Assembly (NCBI GenBank): GCA_035530135.1
Contig: DATKVJ010000121.1
Coordinates: forward strand, 19,118 to 83,117
Source: CAIYYX01 sp035530135
GTDB lineage: Bacteria; Pseudomonadota; Gammaproteobacteria; Burkholderiales; Rhodocyclaceae
DNA length: 64,000 bases
Reading direction: 5' to 3'
Shown here piece after piece: positions 8,897 to 16,805 of this stretch. Both the position numbers and the translations under genes were made by a program. The first letter of the stretch is position 1; each line of letters begins with the position of its first letter. The notes under the pieces are model-generated. The model was not told the DNA's origin. It worked only from the letters and a program-made list of their open reading frames with translations, and made no database searches.

Positions 8897-9337
8897 TCAC
8901 TGCGCTAGGGTTTTGGATGCCTCGCGCGCCTGGTCGACGGCGCTCTTGGCTTCCGGGGGCATGTAATTCGCGTCGTGCTTGGCCAGCACTTCGCTGGCGA
9001 TGAACTCTCCGTCAGGCCCGAGTTTGCCTTGCGCCACCACCCCTCGGCCTTCCTTGAACAGGTCGGGGAGAATGCCGGTGTAGGCGACGCGGACGTTTTT
9101 CGCCGTATCGGTGACGACGAAGTGCACTGTCATGGCGTTGCGCTGCAAGCTGCCATTCTCGACCAATCCGCCGATGCGGAACACCCGTCCTTTCGGGACA
9201 TCCCCGGCCACCACCTGGGTCGGCGTGTAGAACAGGGCGATATTGCTGTTCAAGGCGTGGAGCACGAAATAAGTGGCGACGCTGAACGAAGCCAGGCCCC
9301 CAACGATGAGGGCGATGCGTTTATGCCTGGGTTTCAT
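8897..9337 (-). CDS. ccmE: Haem chaperone CcmE
   Basis: 146 residues: N-terminal membrane anchor (about 8-28), OB-fold domain (VFRIGGLVENGSL to VVAQGKLGPDGEF) and the C-terminal EVLAKHDANYMPPE segment holding the histidine that binds haem covalently and the following tyrosine. It takes haem from the CcmABCD complex to CcmF. Its start overlaps the ccmD stop by 4 bp. Confidence 0.96.
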   Translation of the reverse strand: MKPRHKRIALIVGGLASFSVATYFVLHALNSNIALFYTPTQVVAGDVPKGRVFRIGGLVENGSLQRNAMTVHFVVTDTAKNVRVAYTGILPDLFKEGRGVVAQGKLGPDGEFIASEVLAKHDANYMPPEAKSAVDQAREASKTLAQ

Positions 9338-9513
9338 TGACTGAGTTCCTTGGCTGACAATTCGCGCTTGAGGCTTCGCAAGACTTCGCTTCGACGCTTC
9401 CTCAGCAGCAGAGGTTCAATCAACAAGGCCAGGGCCGTGACGCCGAAGCTGCCCCAGACGTAGAAGGCGTAGCCGCCCATGGCGAAGAATTCCGCGGGAC
9501 TGTGCCAGTTCAT
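9334..9513 (-). CDS. ccmD: Haem exporter protein CcmD
   Basis: 59 residues from the ATG at 9513 (MNWHSPAEFFAMGGYAFYVW). An upstream in-frame start at 9537 lies inside a dispersed repeat and is unlikely. One membrane helix (about 14-37) is followed by a positively charged cytoplasmic tail, the standard CcmD layout. CcmD is needed for release of holo-CcmE from CcmABC. Confidence 0.9.
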   Translation of the reverse strand: MNWHSPAEFFAMGGYAFYVWGSFGVTALALLIEPLLLRKRRSEVLRSLKRELSAKELSQ

Positions 9514-9523
9514 AACACCTCCG

Positions 9524-9613
9524 CCGGGCCGCCCCAAGGAGGGGCAAGCAACAGTTTTGGAGCGAAGCGAACACTAGTCACCCTCTTCCCTGGGGAGGGG
9601 GTTGGGGGGTAGG
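9524..9613 (-). repeat. Dispersed intergenic repeat, copy 1 (between ccmC and ccmD)
   Basis: This non-coding stretch reads on the minus strand as a C-rich start (ACCTACCCCCCAACCCCC), a GGGTGAC core, a GCTTCGCTCC segment and an end CTTGGGGCGGCCCGGCGG. The same order of blocks occurs before ruvA and, as an inverted pair, between tolQ and tolR. It interrupts an otherwise close-packed ccm operon. Confidence 0.75.
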
Positions 9614-10360
9614 TCATGATTTCACTTCCTTTAAATTTGCAACCCAGTCGGAGTGGCGCTCGCGTTCGAGCATTATGGCGCGGACCCGAACCAGCGCCAT
9701 CGCGATCGAATACATCCAGAAGGAGAGCGCCATCAAAAGCATGCCCAGCAACATGGTCTTGGCCATCGACGGCGCCTGGGTCAGCGACACCGAGGCGCCC
9801 TGGTGCAGGGTGTTCCACCATTTTACCGAGAAATAGATGATCGGCACGTTCACCGCGCCGACCAGGGCGATGATCGCTCCCGCCTTGTCGGCGCGGCGCG
9901 GCTCGTCGATCGCCGACTGCAGGGCGATGAAGCCCAGGTAGAGGAAGAGCAGGATCAGCTCCGAGGTCAGGCGCGCATCCCATACCCACCAAGTACCCCA
10001 CATCGGCTTGCCCCAAAGCGCGCCGGTCCACAGCGAGAGGAACGCAAACATCGCGCCGGTGGGCGCCACCGCGCTGGCCATCATCGACGACAGCCGGGTG
10101 TTGAAGGCCAGTCCTACTCCGGCCCAGAAGGCCATGACCAGATAGAGGAACATCGACATCCAGGACGCGCCGACGTGGATGAAAATGATCCGATAACCCT
10201 CGCCTTGCTGGGCGTCGGTCGGTGCGACGAAAAAGCCCACCCATAGACCGGCGATGCCGAGCAGCACCGCCAGCACCGCGAACCAAGGGATCATCTTCCC
10301 CGCCAGCGGATAGAAATAGGGGGGCGAAGCATACTTCCAGGTGATCATATTTCGGCTCAT
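9614..10360 (-). CDS. ccmC: Haem exporter membrane protein CcmC
   Basis: 248 residues with six membrane helices and the tryptophan-rich motif WGTWWVWDARLTSELILLF near residues 122-140, flanked by conserved histidines. CcmC presents haem to CcmE on the periplasmic side. An alternative start at the fifth residue (Met5) is possible. It lies 3 bp after ccmB, while the gap to ccmD is lengthened by a dispersed repeat. Confidence 0.95.
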   Translation of the reverse strand: MSRNMITWKYASPPYFYPLAGKMIPWFAVLAVLLGIAGLWVGFFVAPTDAQQGEGYRIIFIHVGASWMSMFLYLVMAFWAGVGLAFNTRLSSMMASAVAPTGAMFAFLSLWTGALWGKPMWGTWWVWDARLTSELILLFLYLGFIALQSAIDEPRRADKAGAIIALVGAVNVPIIYFSVKWWNTLHQGASVSLTQAPSMAKTMLLGMLLMALSFWMYSIAMALVRVRAIMLERERHSDWVANLKEVKS

Positions 10361-10363
10361 CTG

Positions 10364-11065
10364 TTATTCCAATGCGATTCTCAAAGCCGCGGTGGTCGCC
10401 CACGGCGCAAAAAATGCCGCCAGCGCGAACAGCGCCGCCAGCAAGGACAGGTGTCCACCGGCGCCCAGACCGGAAATGTCGGCTTCGACAGCGCCGGCGC
10501 CGAAGATCAGGGCCGGAATGTACAAGGGCAGGGTCAACAGCGACACCAGCACGCCGCCGCCACGCACGCCCAGGGTCAGCGCCGCGCCGATCGCCCCGAT
10601 CATCGAGAGCAGGGGCGTGCCGAGCAGCAGTGAAATCACCAGCACGCCCAGCGCTCGCGGGGCAAGATCGAACTGCAGACCCAAGAGCGGCGCGATCAGC
10701 ACCAGTGGCAGGCCCGACACCAGCCAGTGGGCGACGATCTTGCCGGCGACCATCAGGCCGAGCGGTGCCGGCGAGAGCAGCATCTGCTCCAGCGTGCCGT
10801 CGTCGTGGTCGGCGGCGAACAGCCGGTTGAGCGACAGCATCGTCGCCAGGAGCGCCGCCACCCACAGCACGCCGGGCGCAATCTTGCGCAGTAGCCCCAG
10901 TTCCGGGCCGATCCCGAGCGGAAACAGGCTGACCACGATGACGAAGAAGAACAGGGTGGTCAATACCTCGCTCTTGCGCCGCAGCGCCAGCAGCAGGTCT
11001 CGTCGCACTACGGCGGCGAACACCCCGAGGGCGCCCAGCGTCTGCATCGTGCCGGCGCGGCTCAA
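10364..11065 (-). CDS. ccmB: Haem exporter permease CcmB
   Basis: 233 residues with six hydrophobic helices, beginning with a short amphipathic stretch (VFAAVVRRDLLLALRRKSEV) followed by LTTLFFFVIVVSLFPLGIGP, which is typical of CcmB. It forms the membrane part of the CcmAB ABC transporter that powers release of haem-loaded CcmE. The start overlaps the ccmA stop by 4 bp. Confidence 0.94.
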   Translation of the reverse strand: MSRAGTMQTLGALGVFAAVVRRDLLLALRRKSEVLTTLFFFVIVVSLFPLGIGPELGLLRKIAPGVLWVAALLATMLSLNRLFAADHDDGTLEQMLLSPAPLGLMVAGKIVAHWLVSGLPLVLIAPLLGLQFDLAPRALGVLVISLLLGTPLLSMIGAIGAALTLGVRGGGVLVSLLTLPLYIPALIFGAGAVEADISGLGAGGHLSLLAALFALAAFFAPWATTAALRIALE

Positions 11066-11679
11066 GCGGCAAGCCTCAGCGTCTGGACGACGCCGCCGGC
11101 GATCGCGACCTCCTGATGGCTGGTCAGTACCGCCATGCCGCCGCTGGCGATGTGAGCGCCGATGATTTCGGCCAGCCAGGCCACGGCGGTGCTATCCAGG
11201 GCGACGTAGGGTTCATCGAGCACCCACAGAGGCGCCGGGCTCCAGAGCAGGCGCGAGAGCGCGACGCGGCGCTTCTGCCCCTGCGAGAGGAAGCGCACCG
11301 GCAGATCCTCGCGTCCGGCCAGACCGACGCGGCGCAACAACTGGCGGCCCTCTGCGTCGCTCACCGCGACCCCGGCCAGGGCGGAGGTGGCGAGCAGGTT
11401 CTCCAGCGCCGTCAATTCTTCCTTCAGCGCGTTGTGATGGCCCAGGTAGAGCACCGCCTTGTGGTATTCGTCGCCGAGCCTGGCGATGGCCACGTCCTGC
11501 CAGCGGACCTCCCCCGCTTCGGCCGGCGACAGGCCGCAGAGTATGCGCAGCAGGCTGGTCTTGCCCGAGCCGTTCTCGCCGGTGACGTGCAGCCGCCCGC
11601 CCGGCTCCAGGGTGAAGCCGAGGCCGGCGAACAGACGGCGGTCGCCGCGGATGCAGGCGAGATCGATGGCGGAGAGCAT
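11062..11679 (-). CDS. ccmA: Haem exporter ATP-binding protein CcmA
   Basis: 205 residues from ATG 11679 (MLSAIDLACIRGDRRLF); an in-frame upstream start at 11712 would add 11 residues. The Walker A motif GENGSGKTSLL, signature LSQGQKRRVALSRL, Walker B LWVLDEPYVALD and the switch histidine (TSHQE) are all present. It is the first gene of the ccmABCDEFGHI operon. An imperfect FNR-like site, TTAATCGAGGTCAA, lies at 11739-11752 about 60 bp upstream, of uncertain meaning. Confidence 0.93.
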   Translation of the reverse strand: MLSAIDLACIRGDRRLFAGLGFTLEPGGRLHVTGENGSGKTSLLRILCGLSPAEAGEVRWQDVAIARLGDEYHKAVLYLGHHNALKEELTALENLLATSALAGVAVSDAEGRQLLRRVGLAGREDLPVRFLSQGQKRRVALSRLLWSPAPLWVLDEPYVALDSTAVAWLAEIIGAHIASGGMAVLTSHQEVAIAGGVVQTLRLAA

Positions 11680-11797
11680 GTCAGGGTGACGAACTGTGGT
11701 TTGCGGGCCCAATTGTGCCCGATTGCAGTGGCGGCGGGTTAATCGAGGTCAACTCGCAGCACATTTGCGCTCCGCTAAAAACCATGACGATACAAAG

Positions 11798-11825
11798 GAC
11801 AACGGGCGCTGATGCGCCCGTTGTC
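11798..11825 (-). terminator. Hairpin after the NapC/CymA-like gene
   Basis: A perfect 12-bp stem (GACAACGGGCGC with its complement) and a 4-base loop lie 30 bp after the stop of the minus-strand NapC-like gene. Only a short T-run (CCTTTG) follows on the minus strand. It probably ends the electron-conduit transcript before ccmA. Confidence 0.65.
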
Positions 11826-11854
11826 TAGCTCAGGACAGCCCGACTATGGCCCTA

Positions 11855-12451
11855 TCACTCATCGGGATCCCGATATTCCCGGGGCAGATGGTGGGCGATG
11901 CCCTTGTGACAGTCGATGCAGGTTTTACCGGCCTTTTGCGCCGCCATGTGCTTGTTGTAGATGGTCTGCCCTTGGGTATCGGGATCCATGGCTTCCCAGC
12001 TGTGGCAGTTGCGGCACTCGCGCGAACCGGTGGCCTCCATCCGAGCCCATTCTTCCTTCGCCAGCCGGAACCGGTTGGCCTCGAATTTCTGCTTGGTGTC
12101 GATGCTGCCGGTGAGCTTGCCCCAGACCTCGATGCTCGCCCTCGCCTTGCGGATCATCTTGTGCGTCCAGTCCTTGGGCACATGGCAATCGGGGCAGGTC
12201 GCGCGCACACCGGCTTTGTTCTTGTAGTGGATGGTTTCCTTGTATTCGGGATAGACGTTATCGCGCATCTCGTGGCAACTGGTGCAGAACGCGATGGAGT
12301 TGGTCGCCTCGATCGCGGTGTTGAAGCCGCCCCAGAAAATGATGCCGGAAAAGAAACCGATCAGCAGTAGCGCCAGCAGCGAATATTTGGCGCTCGGCTT
12401 TTTCAGGGTGATCCAAAGGCGCCGCAGGGCTCCCGGGTTTTCCTTGCTCAT
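11855..12451 (-). CDS. Tetrahaem NapC/NirT/CymA-family quinol dehydrogenase
   Basis: 198 residues: a short cytoplasmic N-terminus, one membrane anchor (about 24-44) and four haem motifs CTSCH (56), CPDCH (86), CRNCH (146) and CIDCH (178). This is the size and spacing of the CymA/NapC family. These proteins exchange electrons between menaquinol or ubiquinol and periplasmic cytochromes. As last gene of the first porin-cytochrome module it fits as the inner-membrane partner, as CymA-like (ImoA) proteins do for MtoAB in iron-oxidising betaproteobacteria. Direction of flow is not determined by the sequence. Confidence 0.9.
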   Translation of the reverse strand: MSKENPGALRRLWITLKKPSAKYSLLALLLIGFFSGIIFWGGFNTAIEATNSIAFCTSCHEMRDNVYPEYKETIHYKNKAGVRATCPDCHVPKDWTHKMIRKARASIEVWGKLTGSIDTKQKFEANRFRLAKEEWARMEATGSRECRNCHSWEAMDPDTQGQTIYNKHMAAQKAGKTCIDCHKGIAHHLPREYRDPDE

Positions 12452-12503
12452 GTTAATAACTCCAGTAAAGCTGTTTGGTTCAAGTCAGGCGTAACGTCGG
12501 CAA

Positions 12504-12536
12504 GAAAATGGGAGCGAAATCTCCGCTCCCATTTTC
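12504..12536 (-). terminator. Rho-independent-like hairpin after mtrB-like gene 1
   Basis: A 13-bp perfect stem (GAAAATGGGAGCG and its complement) with a 7-base loop lies 17 bp after the stop of the minus-strand porin gene and 53 bp before the NapC-like start. Its own arm ends supply an A/T-rich base. It may terminate partially, lowering expression of the NapC-like gene relative to the module upstream. Confidence 0.7.
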
Positions 12537-12552
12537 CGGGGACCTCGGCAAA

Positions 12553-14895
12553 TTACCTGAAGCTGTACTTGTAAGCTGCGAAGACCACGTTCTGGCTGTA
12601 GCTCGGCGCCTGCTCGTTGGTCGGCAGCAAGCCGGTCGACGTGTAGCCATACTGGTAGCCGTTGTAGTAGTAGTCGTTGCTCTTCAGGTGCTGGAACAGA
12701 TAACCCATGACTACCTGACTGACCTTGTCGAGACTGTAGGTGCCGGTGAGTTTCAACTGGGTCATCTCGTTCTTGATGTCCGGCGTGCTGCCGCAAGTCA
12801 GGCTGGTCGAGAGACCGCAAGTGGCCAGATACGGGACCTGGGTCGAATAGCCGGACTTGCCCAGCGAGTAGGTCAGATCGCCTGCGAGTTCCAGTTTGCC
12901 GGCCATCAGCCCCTTCTGCTTGGCCGAGAGACCGACGGTGTCTTCCTCGTCCGACAGCTGATTGCTCCAGATCTGGGTCGGCGCAACGAGGGCGAAGCGT
13001 CCCGCCCCACTCAGCATGTCCCGCTCCCGCTTCTGGTAGCTGTAGTAAGCCGACACCACACCGGTATGCGAATAGCTGTAGCTGGCATCCAGATTCAGGC
13101 TGCCCATATGACCCTTCTGCACGCCCAGGGTCGCATCGTCGTATTGGTCGTCGAGGTAGCGGCCGTTCAGGTTCAGACTCAGCTTCTCGTTGGCCTGCCA
13201 GTTGACGCCCGCCTTGGCCAGTTGCTCGGTGCGTGAGGCGTCGAAGAAAGCCACCCAGCCGAAATTCTCGAAGCCCTCAGCAAATCCCTGCATCGGATTG
13301 TAGAAGGAGTTCAGGACGTCGGACTTGCGCTTGGCGTAGCTGTAACCGGCATTGAAATTGACCGCCTCAGCCGCCTTCAACCGGTAGTCGGCCGAGAGCT
13401 TGTTCTCCTTCGACTCGGGAACCTGGAAGCAGGAGCCGTTGGTGTAATAGCCAGCTTTCGCTTCCGAGGCCGCTTGCGCGGCACCTGCCGGGAAGTTGTT
13501 GCACCAGCGCTTGTAATCCTCGTAGTTGTAGGCCACGCGCAGCTTGTGGTTGTTGTCGATGCGGAAGTCCCCGGCCAATTCCACCTGGGTCTTGCGGTTG
13601 CTCTCAGGCGCGTTGTACGACGTCACCGGATCGGCGCCGAGCGTGTAAAAGGCGTAGGCGTTGGAGGCCGTTTGATTGTCACGCTCGTCGTACTTCAAGC
13701 CTGCCGAGAGCGTCATCTTCTGACTGGCCTGATTGGTGAGATGCAGATCGGCGTGGGTGGTCTTGACCAGGGCATCGAGCGACTGCGGATAAGCGTTGTT
13801 CTGCATCACGGCGCCCGGATAGCCCGCGTTCTGGGTATTGCGGCCATAGGACAATCCTCCCGCCAGCCGGGTGGTGGGCGAGAAATTGTAGCCACCGGTG
13901 AGATTCAGCTGGTTGAAGTCGTTGTTGGGCATGGTGCTGAGCGTATCTGACAGATAGCCGGCGGCACCATTGAGGGTCGGCGCAGTCCCCGTAGTCGCTT
14001 TGGTTACAAACGGATTCGGCCAGGTCACGCTGTTGTAGGCATCCTTGAAGAACGAACCGTAATAGCCGGCGCTGAAAAAGCCCTTCTCTCCGGTCCAATT
14101 GAACGCCAGATTGTAGGTGTCGGTCTGGTAGTCGGTCGGATTCATCAGCAGGATGCTTTTTTCCGGGCTGTAGCTACCTCCGGCGGGACCCGCCGCCGCA
14201 AGGCCGGACAGGAGAAGCTCGTCGGTGCCCGTACCCATGAGTTTCGCGCCACTTTGGTCGAGCCGGTTGTAGTCGAAGCTGACGTTCCATTGGGGGTTGA
14301 AAGTGTAGCCGGCGGTGAAACCCGTGTTCTTACGCTTGGTATGCACGTCCTGCTGATGGAAGTCAGCCAACTGGGCTGAGGTCAACGCCTGCGTCCCGAC
14401 TGCACCTCTATCTTCGTTGATTACACCGAAATTCGCCGGCAGGGTGAAGCTGTTGCCGCCCATCGAACCTTGTAGCGGCGTCTGATAGGTGTCCGCGAGA
14501 TTGTGCTGCAGTTCATCGTAGTTGATGCCCAGGTTCCAGTGTCCCTGGCTGCCCACCGTGGCGCCGAGCTCGCGTGAGTCGGTCCCCAGATCGGTGCCGG
14601 TGACCGACCAGCGTGTCGTTCCAGGCCCCATGCCGTAGCCGTCGCCGCCCTTCAGGCCGAAGTTGCCGATGAGGTAGCCGCCCGATTGGTTCAGGCCGTT
14701 GTATTGGCCGAATTTTGCCGAATCCTTGGCAACGTTCTCCGCTCCGATTTCGACGTAGTTGCTTGGCTGGGTCAAAGCTGTGGCGTCTGCGTCCTGAGCC
14801 GATGCCGCCAGCGGCATGGCACCCATCGCAACCAGGGCCCCCTGCACCGCCAGAGTCAGCACGGTGACGGCCAGATTTTCTTTACGTGTTTTCAT
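12553..14895 (-). CDS. mtrB: MtrB/PioB/MtoB-family outer-membrane porin, module 1
   Basis: 780 residues with an N-terminal signal peptide (cleavage likely after AASAQ, about residue 34) and a long series of alternating aromatic-polar strands ending in YKYSFR, as in a large outer-membrane beta-barrel. Length and motifs such as YVEIGAENV near the start of the mature part and repeated GGYNFSPTTRLAGGLSYG-like strands fit the decahaem-associated MtrB/PioB family. This porin would sheath the decahaem cytochrome encoded 24 bp upstream. I see no CXXC near the mature N-terminus, a motif present in Shewanella MtrB, so it is nearer the PioB/MtoB type. Confidence 0.9.
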   Translation of the reverse strand: MKTRKENLAVTVLTLAVQGALVAMGAMPLAASAQDADATALTQPSNYVEIGAENVAKDSAKFGQYNGLNQSGGYLIGNFGLKGGDGYGMGPGTTRWSVTGTDLGTDSRELGATVGSQGHWNLGINYDELQHNLADTYQTPLQGSMGGNSFTLPANFGVINEDRGAVGTQALTSAQLADFHQQDVHTKRKNTGFTAGYTFNPQWNVSFDYNRLDQSGAKLMGTGTDELLLSGLAAAGPAGGSYSPEKSILLMNPTDYQTDTYNLAFNWTGEKGFFSAGYYGSFFKDAYNSVTWPNPFVTKATTGTAPTLNGAAGYLSDTLSTMPNNDFNQLNLTGGYNFSPTTRLAGGLSYGRNTQNAGYPGAVMQNNAYPQSLDALVKTTHADLHLTNQASQKMTLSAGLKYDERDNQTASNAYAFYTLGADPVTSYNAPESNRKTQVELAGDFRIDNNHKLRVAYNYEDYKRWCNNFPAGAAQAASEAKAGYYTNGSCFQVPESKENKLSADYRLKAAEAVNFNAGYSYAKRKSDVLNSFYNPMQGFAEGFENFGWVAFFDASRTEQLAKAGVNWQANEKLSLNLNGRYLDDQYDDATLGVQKGHMGSLNLDASYSYSHTGVVSAYYSYQKRERDMLSGAGRFALVAPTQIWSNQLSDEEDTVGLSAKQKGLMAGKLELAGDLTYSLGKSGYSTQVPYLATCGLSTSLTCGSTPDIKNEMTQLKLTGTYSLDKVSQVVMGYLFQHLKSNDYYYNGYQYGYTSTGLLPTNEQAPSYSQNVVFAAYKYSFR

Positions 14896-14919
14896 AATGT
14901 TGGCTCCATGTCCCTGAGA

Positions 14920-15897
14920 TTAGCGATGCAGCAAGCTGCCGGCTGGGGAATTCGATCCATGCACCATCGGGTGGCAGTTCATGCAACTACGTGCGCCGTA
15001 CATCGGGCTCACCAGTCCTGATGCACTCGTCAAGCCGCCTTGTGCGCCAGCGACGGCGCCAGCAACCGGTGATTGGCTTTGGTGCGGACCGTCATGGCAT
15101 TCGTCGCACAGGAAGGGCGGGCGCGACTTCAGGAGCGGTGAGATGTTCGAGCCGTGCGGGGTGTGGCAATTGGTGCAATCCTCGGTCACCGGCTGATGCT
15201 CCCACAGGAAGGGGCCGCGCTTCTCGGCGTGGCACTGCCAGCAGGTTTCATTCACCGTGTTCTTCTTCAGCAGCTTGGGACCGGCCGAACCGTGGGGATT
15301 GTGGCAGTCGGAACAGACCACCTTGCCCGCGTCGATCGGATGGGTAGAAATCAGCTTGGTCTGCGCGCGCTGCTCCTTGTGGCAGGTGAAGCACACCTCG
15401 CGCTGGGTCTTCCGGTCCCGCACCTTGTCGTCGGCAGCGTGGACGGTGTGGCAGGAGGCGCAGACCAAGCCTTCGGCCTGGTGCTGGCTACCGTCCCAGT
15501 GGGTGCGCTGGCCGCCCTTGTGGCAACTCAGGCAGGTTTCGGTCTGCACCGTCGCCGATGACGGGGGGTACGGGTAGTTTGCCGCCTTCTTGGCGCCGAA
15601 GATCACGTCGGGCGCCGGGCGCGTCTCGGTGCCCTTGGGATTCGTCACGTGCGCTTCGCTCGCCCCGTGGCAGGTCTGGCAGCCCGGCGTGCGGGGGTCA
15701 CCCTTGACGCCGTGATTGGTCTGATAGATCGCCAGGATCGGCGTCATCTCGGTCGAGTCGTGGCAGCGCGTACAGACCGCATCGCCCTTCAGCGTGCGAT
15801 CGGCCGGCGCTGTGGCATTGGCGGCCAATGCCGAAGATGCGGTGCCGAGACCTCCGAGCAGCGCACACATTGCAAGAAACGTTTTCATTAACCTCAT
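14920..15897 (-). CDS. mtrA: Decahaem cytochrome c, MtrA/MtoA/DmsE family, module 1
   Basis: 325 residues with a signal peptide ending near ALA-ANA (about 25); a second start at 15888 (MKTFLAM) would also give a signal. Ten CXXCH motifs are at about residues 42, 73, 122, 146, 169, 195, 219, 241, 264 and 305, with the spacing of two pentahaem halves known for MtrA. The family is a periplasmic decahaem wire inserted into the MtrB porin to pass electrons across the outer membrane. It is followed by the porin gene and preceded by a monohaem cytochrome gene. Confidence 0.93.
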   Translation of the reverse strand: MRLMKTFLAMCALLGGLGTASSALAANATAPADRTLKGDAVCTRCHDSTEMTPILAIYQTNHGVKGDPRTPGCQTCHGASEAHVTNPKGTETRPAPDVIFGAKKAANYPYPPSSATVQTETCLSCHKGGQRTHWDGSQHQAEGLVCASCHTVHAADDKVRDRKTQREVCFTCHKEQRAQTKLISTHPIDAGKVVCSDCHNPHGSAGPKLLKKNTVNETCWQCHAEKRGPFLWEHQPVTEDCTNCHTPHGSNISPLLKSRPPFLCDECHDGPHQSQSPVAGAVAGAQGGLTSASGLVSPMYGARSCMNCHPMVHGSNSPAGSLLHR

Positions 15898-15925
15898 GTT
15901 TTTCCCCTCTATCCCTAAAATCGAT

Positions 15926-15948
15926 GGCGCAGCCCGACGGGCTGCGCC
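15926..15948 (-). terminator. Hairpin between monohaem cytochrome and decahaem genes, module 1
   Basis: A perfect 10-bp stem (GGCGCAGCCC and complement) with a 3-base loop lies in the 69-bp gap. ATTTTAGGG follows on the minus strand, so termination would be weak. The second module has a hairpin at the same place, suggesting a role in partial termination or transcript processing. Confidence 0.6.
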
Positions 15949-15966
15949 TTGGTCGTCCCGGCCGCC

Positions 15967-16332
15967 TTACTGCGCGAGGATCCAGTCAACGAGATTCTTG
16001 ATCTGGTTCATGTCGTGCGGAGGATCGGTCTTGATGATCTTGTGGTGCTCGGAATGGCCATCGGGGAACTTCGCCATCTCGCCGGAGGTGATGTGGTGGA
16101 TCAGCTTGGCCTCGGCATCCGGTTTTCCCTTGTACTTCGCGGCGACATCCTTGTAATCGGGACCATCCTTTTTCGGTCCGCTAACGCGGTGGCACTTGAA
16201 ACAGTTGTTGGAGCGCGCGAGATACTCGGCGTCGTCGGCGTTGACGGCCGCGCTAGCCGCAGCGGCAAAGCACAGGGCGGCGGCAGTCGTGGAAAGGCCA
16301 ATCAGCAGTTTGGCGTTGATGTGAAGTTTCAT
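15967..16332 (-). CDS. Monohaem class I cytochrome c, module 1 (MtoD-like)
   Basis: 121 residues with a signal peptide (cleavage near AASA-AV, about 29), one CFKCH motif near residue 46 and a C-terminal segment ending LVDWILAQ, as in small cytochrome c-551/552-type proteins. A histidine/methionine-containing stretch (SEHHKIIKTDPPHDMNQ) includes a likely sixth ligand. First gene of module 1; it would shuttle electrons in the periplasm between the decahaem conduit and inner-membrane oxidoreductases, like MtoD beside MtoAB. A paralogue heads module 2. Confidence 0.88.
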   Translation of the reverse strand: MKLHINAKLLIGLSTTAAALCFAAAASAAVNADDAEYLARSNNCFKCHRVSGPKKDGPDYKDVAAKYKGKPDAEAKLIHHITSGEMAKFPDGHSEHHKIIKTDPPHDMNQIKNLVDWILAQ

Positions 16333-16469
16333 TTACTGACTCCCAAATAAGATGAACTAAGATCAGGCAGATAGTTGTTGTAAAAGCTGATATCGACAGA
16401 CTGTGATGTCGCTGTAACAAGATGTAAGGCGTTCGCGTAGCTTTATCCGCTCTTTCTAATGTTCACTAT

Positions 16470-16483
16470 TTGATCTATGTCAA
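16470..16483 (-). promoter_or_regulatory. FNR/ANR-type binding site upstream of module 1
   Basis: TTGATCTATGTCAA matches the FNR/ANR consensus TTGAT-N4-ATCAA at nine of ten defined positions. It is centred about 145 bp upstream of the module 1 cytochrome start on the minus strand, which would leave a long leader. Similar boxes precede module 2, the CbcL-like gene and the dihaem cytochrome gene. Confidence 0.7.
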
Positions 16484-16756
16484 ACAGCCTTATATCTGGC
16501 ATCGCTGTGGTTGGTTATGTTCATTAGCTTCAATCGCATGTTTTTAGAATATTAAAATAAATCAATATACTGGCTACTATCTAAAACAATACCGATAGTC
16601 ATGTATCTAAATGTATGCATTTTGTAACTCAATGTATCCATTATTTGGCCGCAGGATTTGCCGGAAATCGTTCACGATATTGACCATAAGTGAATTAATT
16701 CCATGGGATATTTATACAAATCGTTTCTGGTCTGTGTCATAGCGCATCCGCGGCAC

Positions 16757-16786
16757 AAAAAAATGGGGAGCGAAACCGCTCCCCAT
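16757..16786 (-). terminator. Rho-independent terminator of the module 2 porin gene
   Basis: A 10-bp stem (ATGGGGAGCG and complement) with an AAAC loop; a run of at least six T follows on the minus strand. It lies 20 bp after the stop of the second MtrB-like gene and separates the two modules. Confidence 0.85.
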
Positions 16787-16805
16787 GAATGGATGCGAAT
16801 GTCTT

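Larger units (their letters stand above)
16333..16805 (-). promoter_or_regulatory. AT-rich control region upstream of module 1 and tail of module 2
   Basis: This 473-bp gap has no gene and is far richer in A and T than its surroundings, especially 16480-16740. It holds an FNR-type box (16470-16483) and the terminator of the module 2 porin gene (16757-16786). The AT-rich block may bind nucleoid proteins; I see no other clear element. Confidence 0.6.

Noticed and set aside
7081..9003. Long open frame on the plus strand opposite ccmF
   Set aside because: It is antisense to an unmistakable ccmF, has low-complexity Arg/Gln/His-rich content and no recognisable domain; GC-rich codon bias explains it.
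11739..11752. FNR-like sequence upstream of ccmA
   Set aside because: TTAATCGAGGTCAA has mismatches in both halves, so I do not count it with the stronger boxes.
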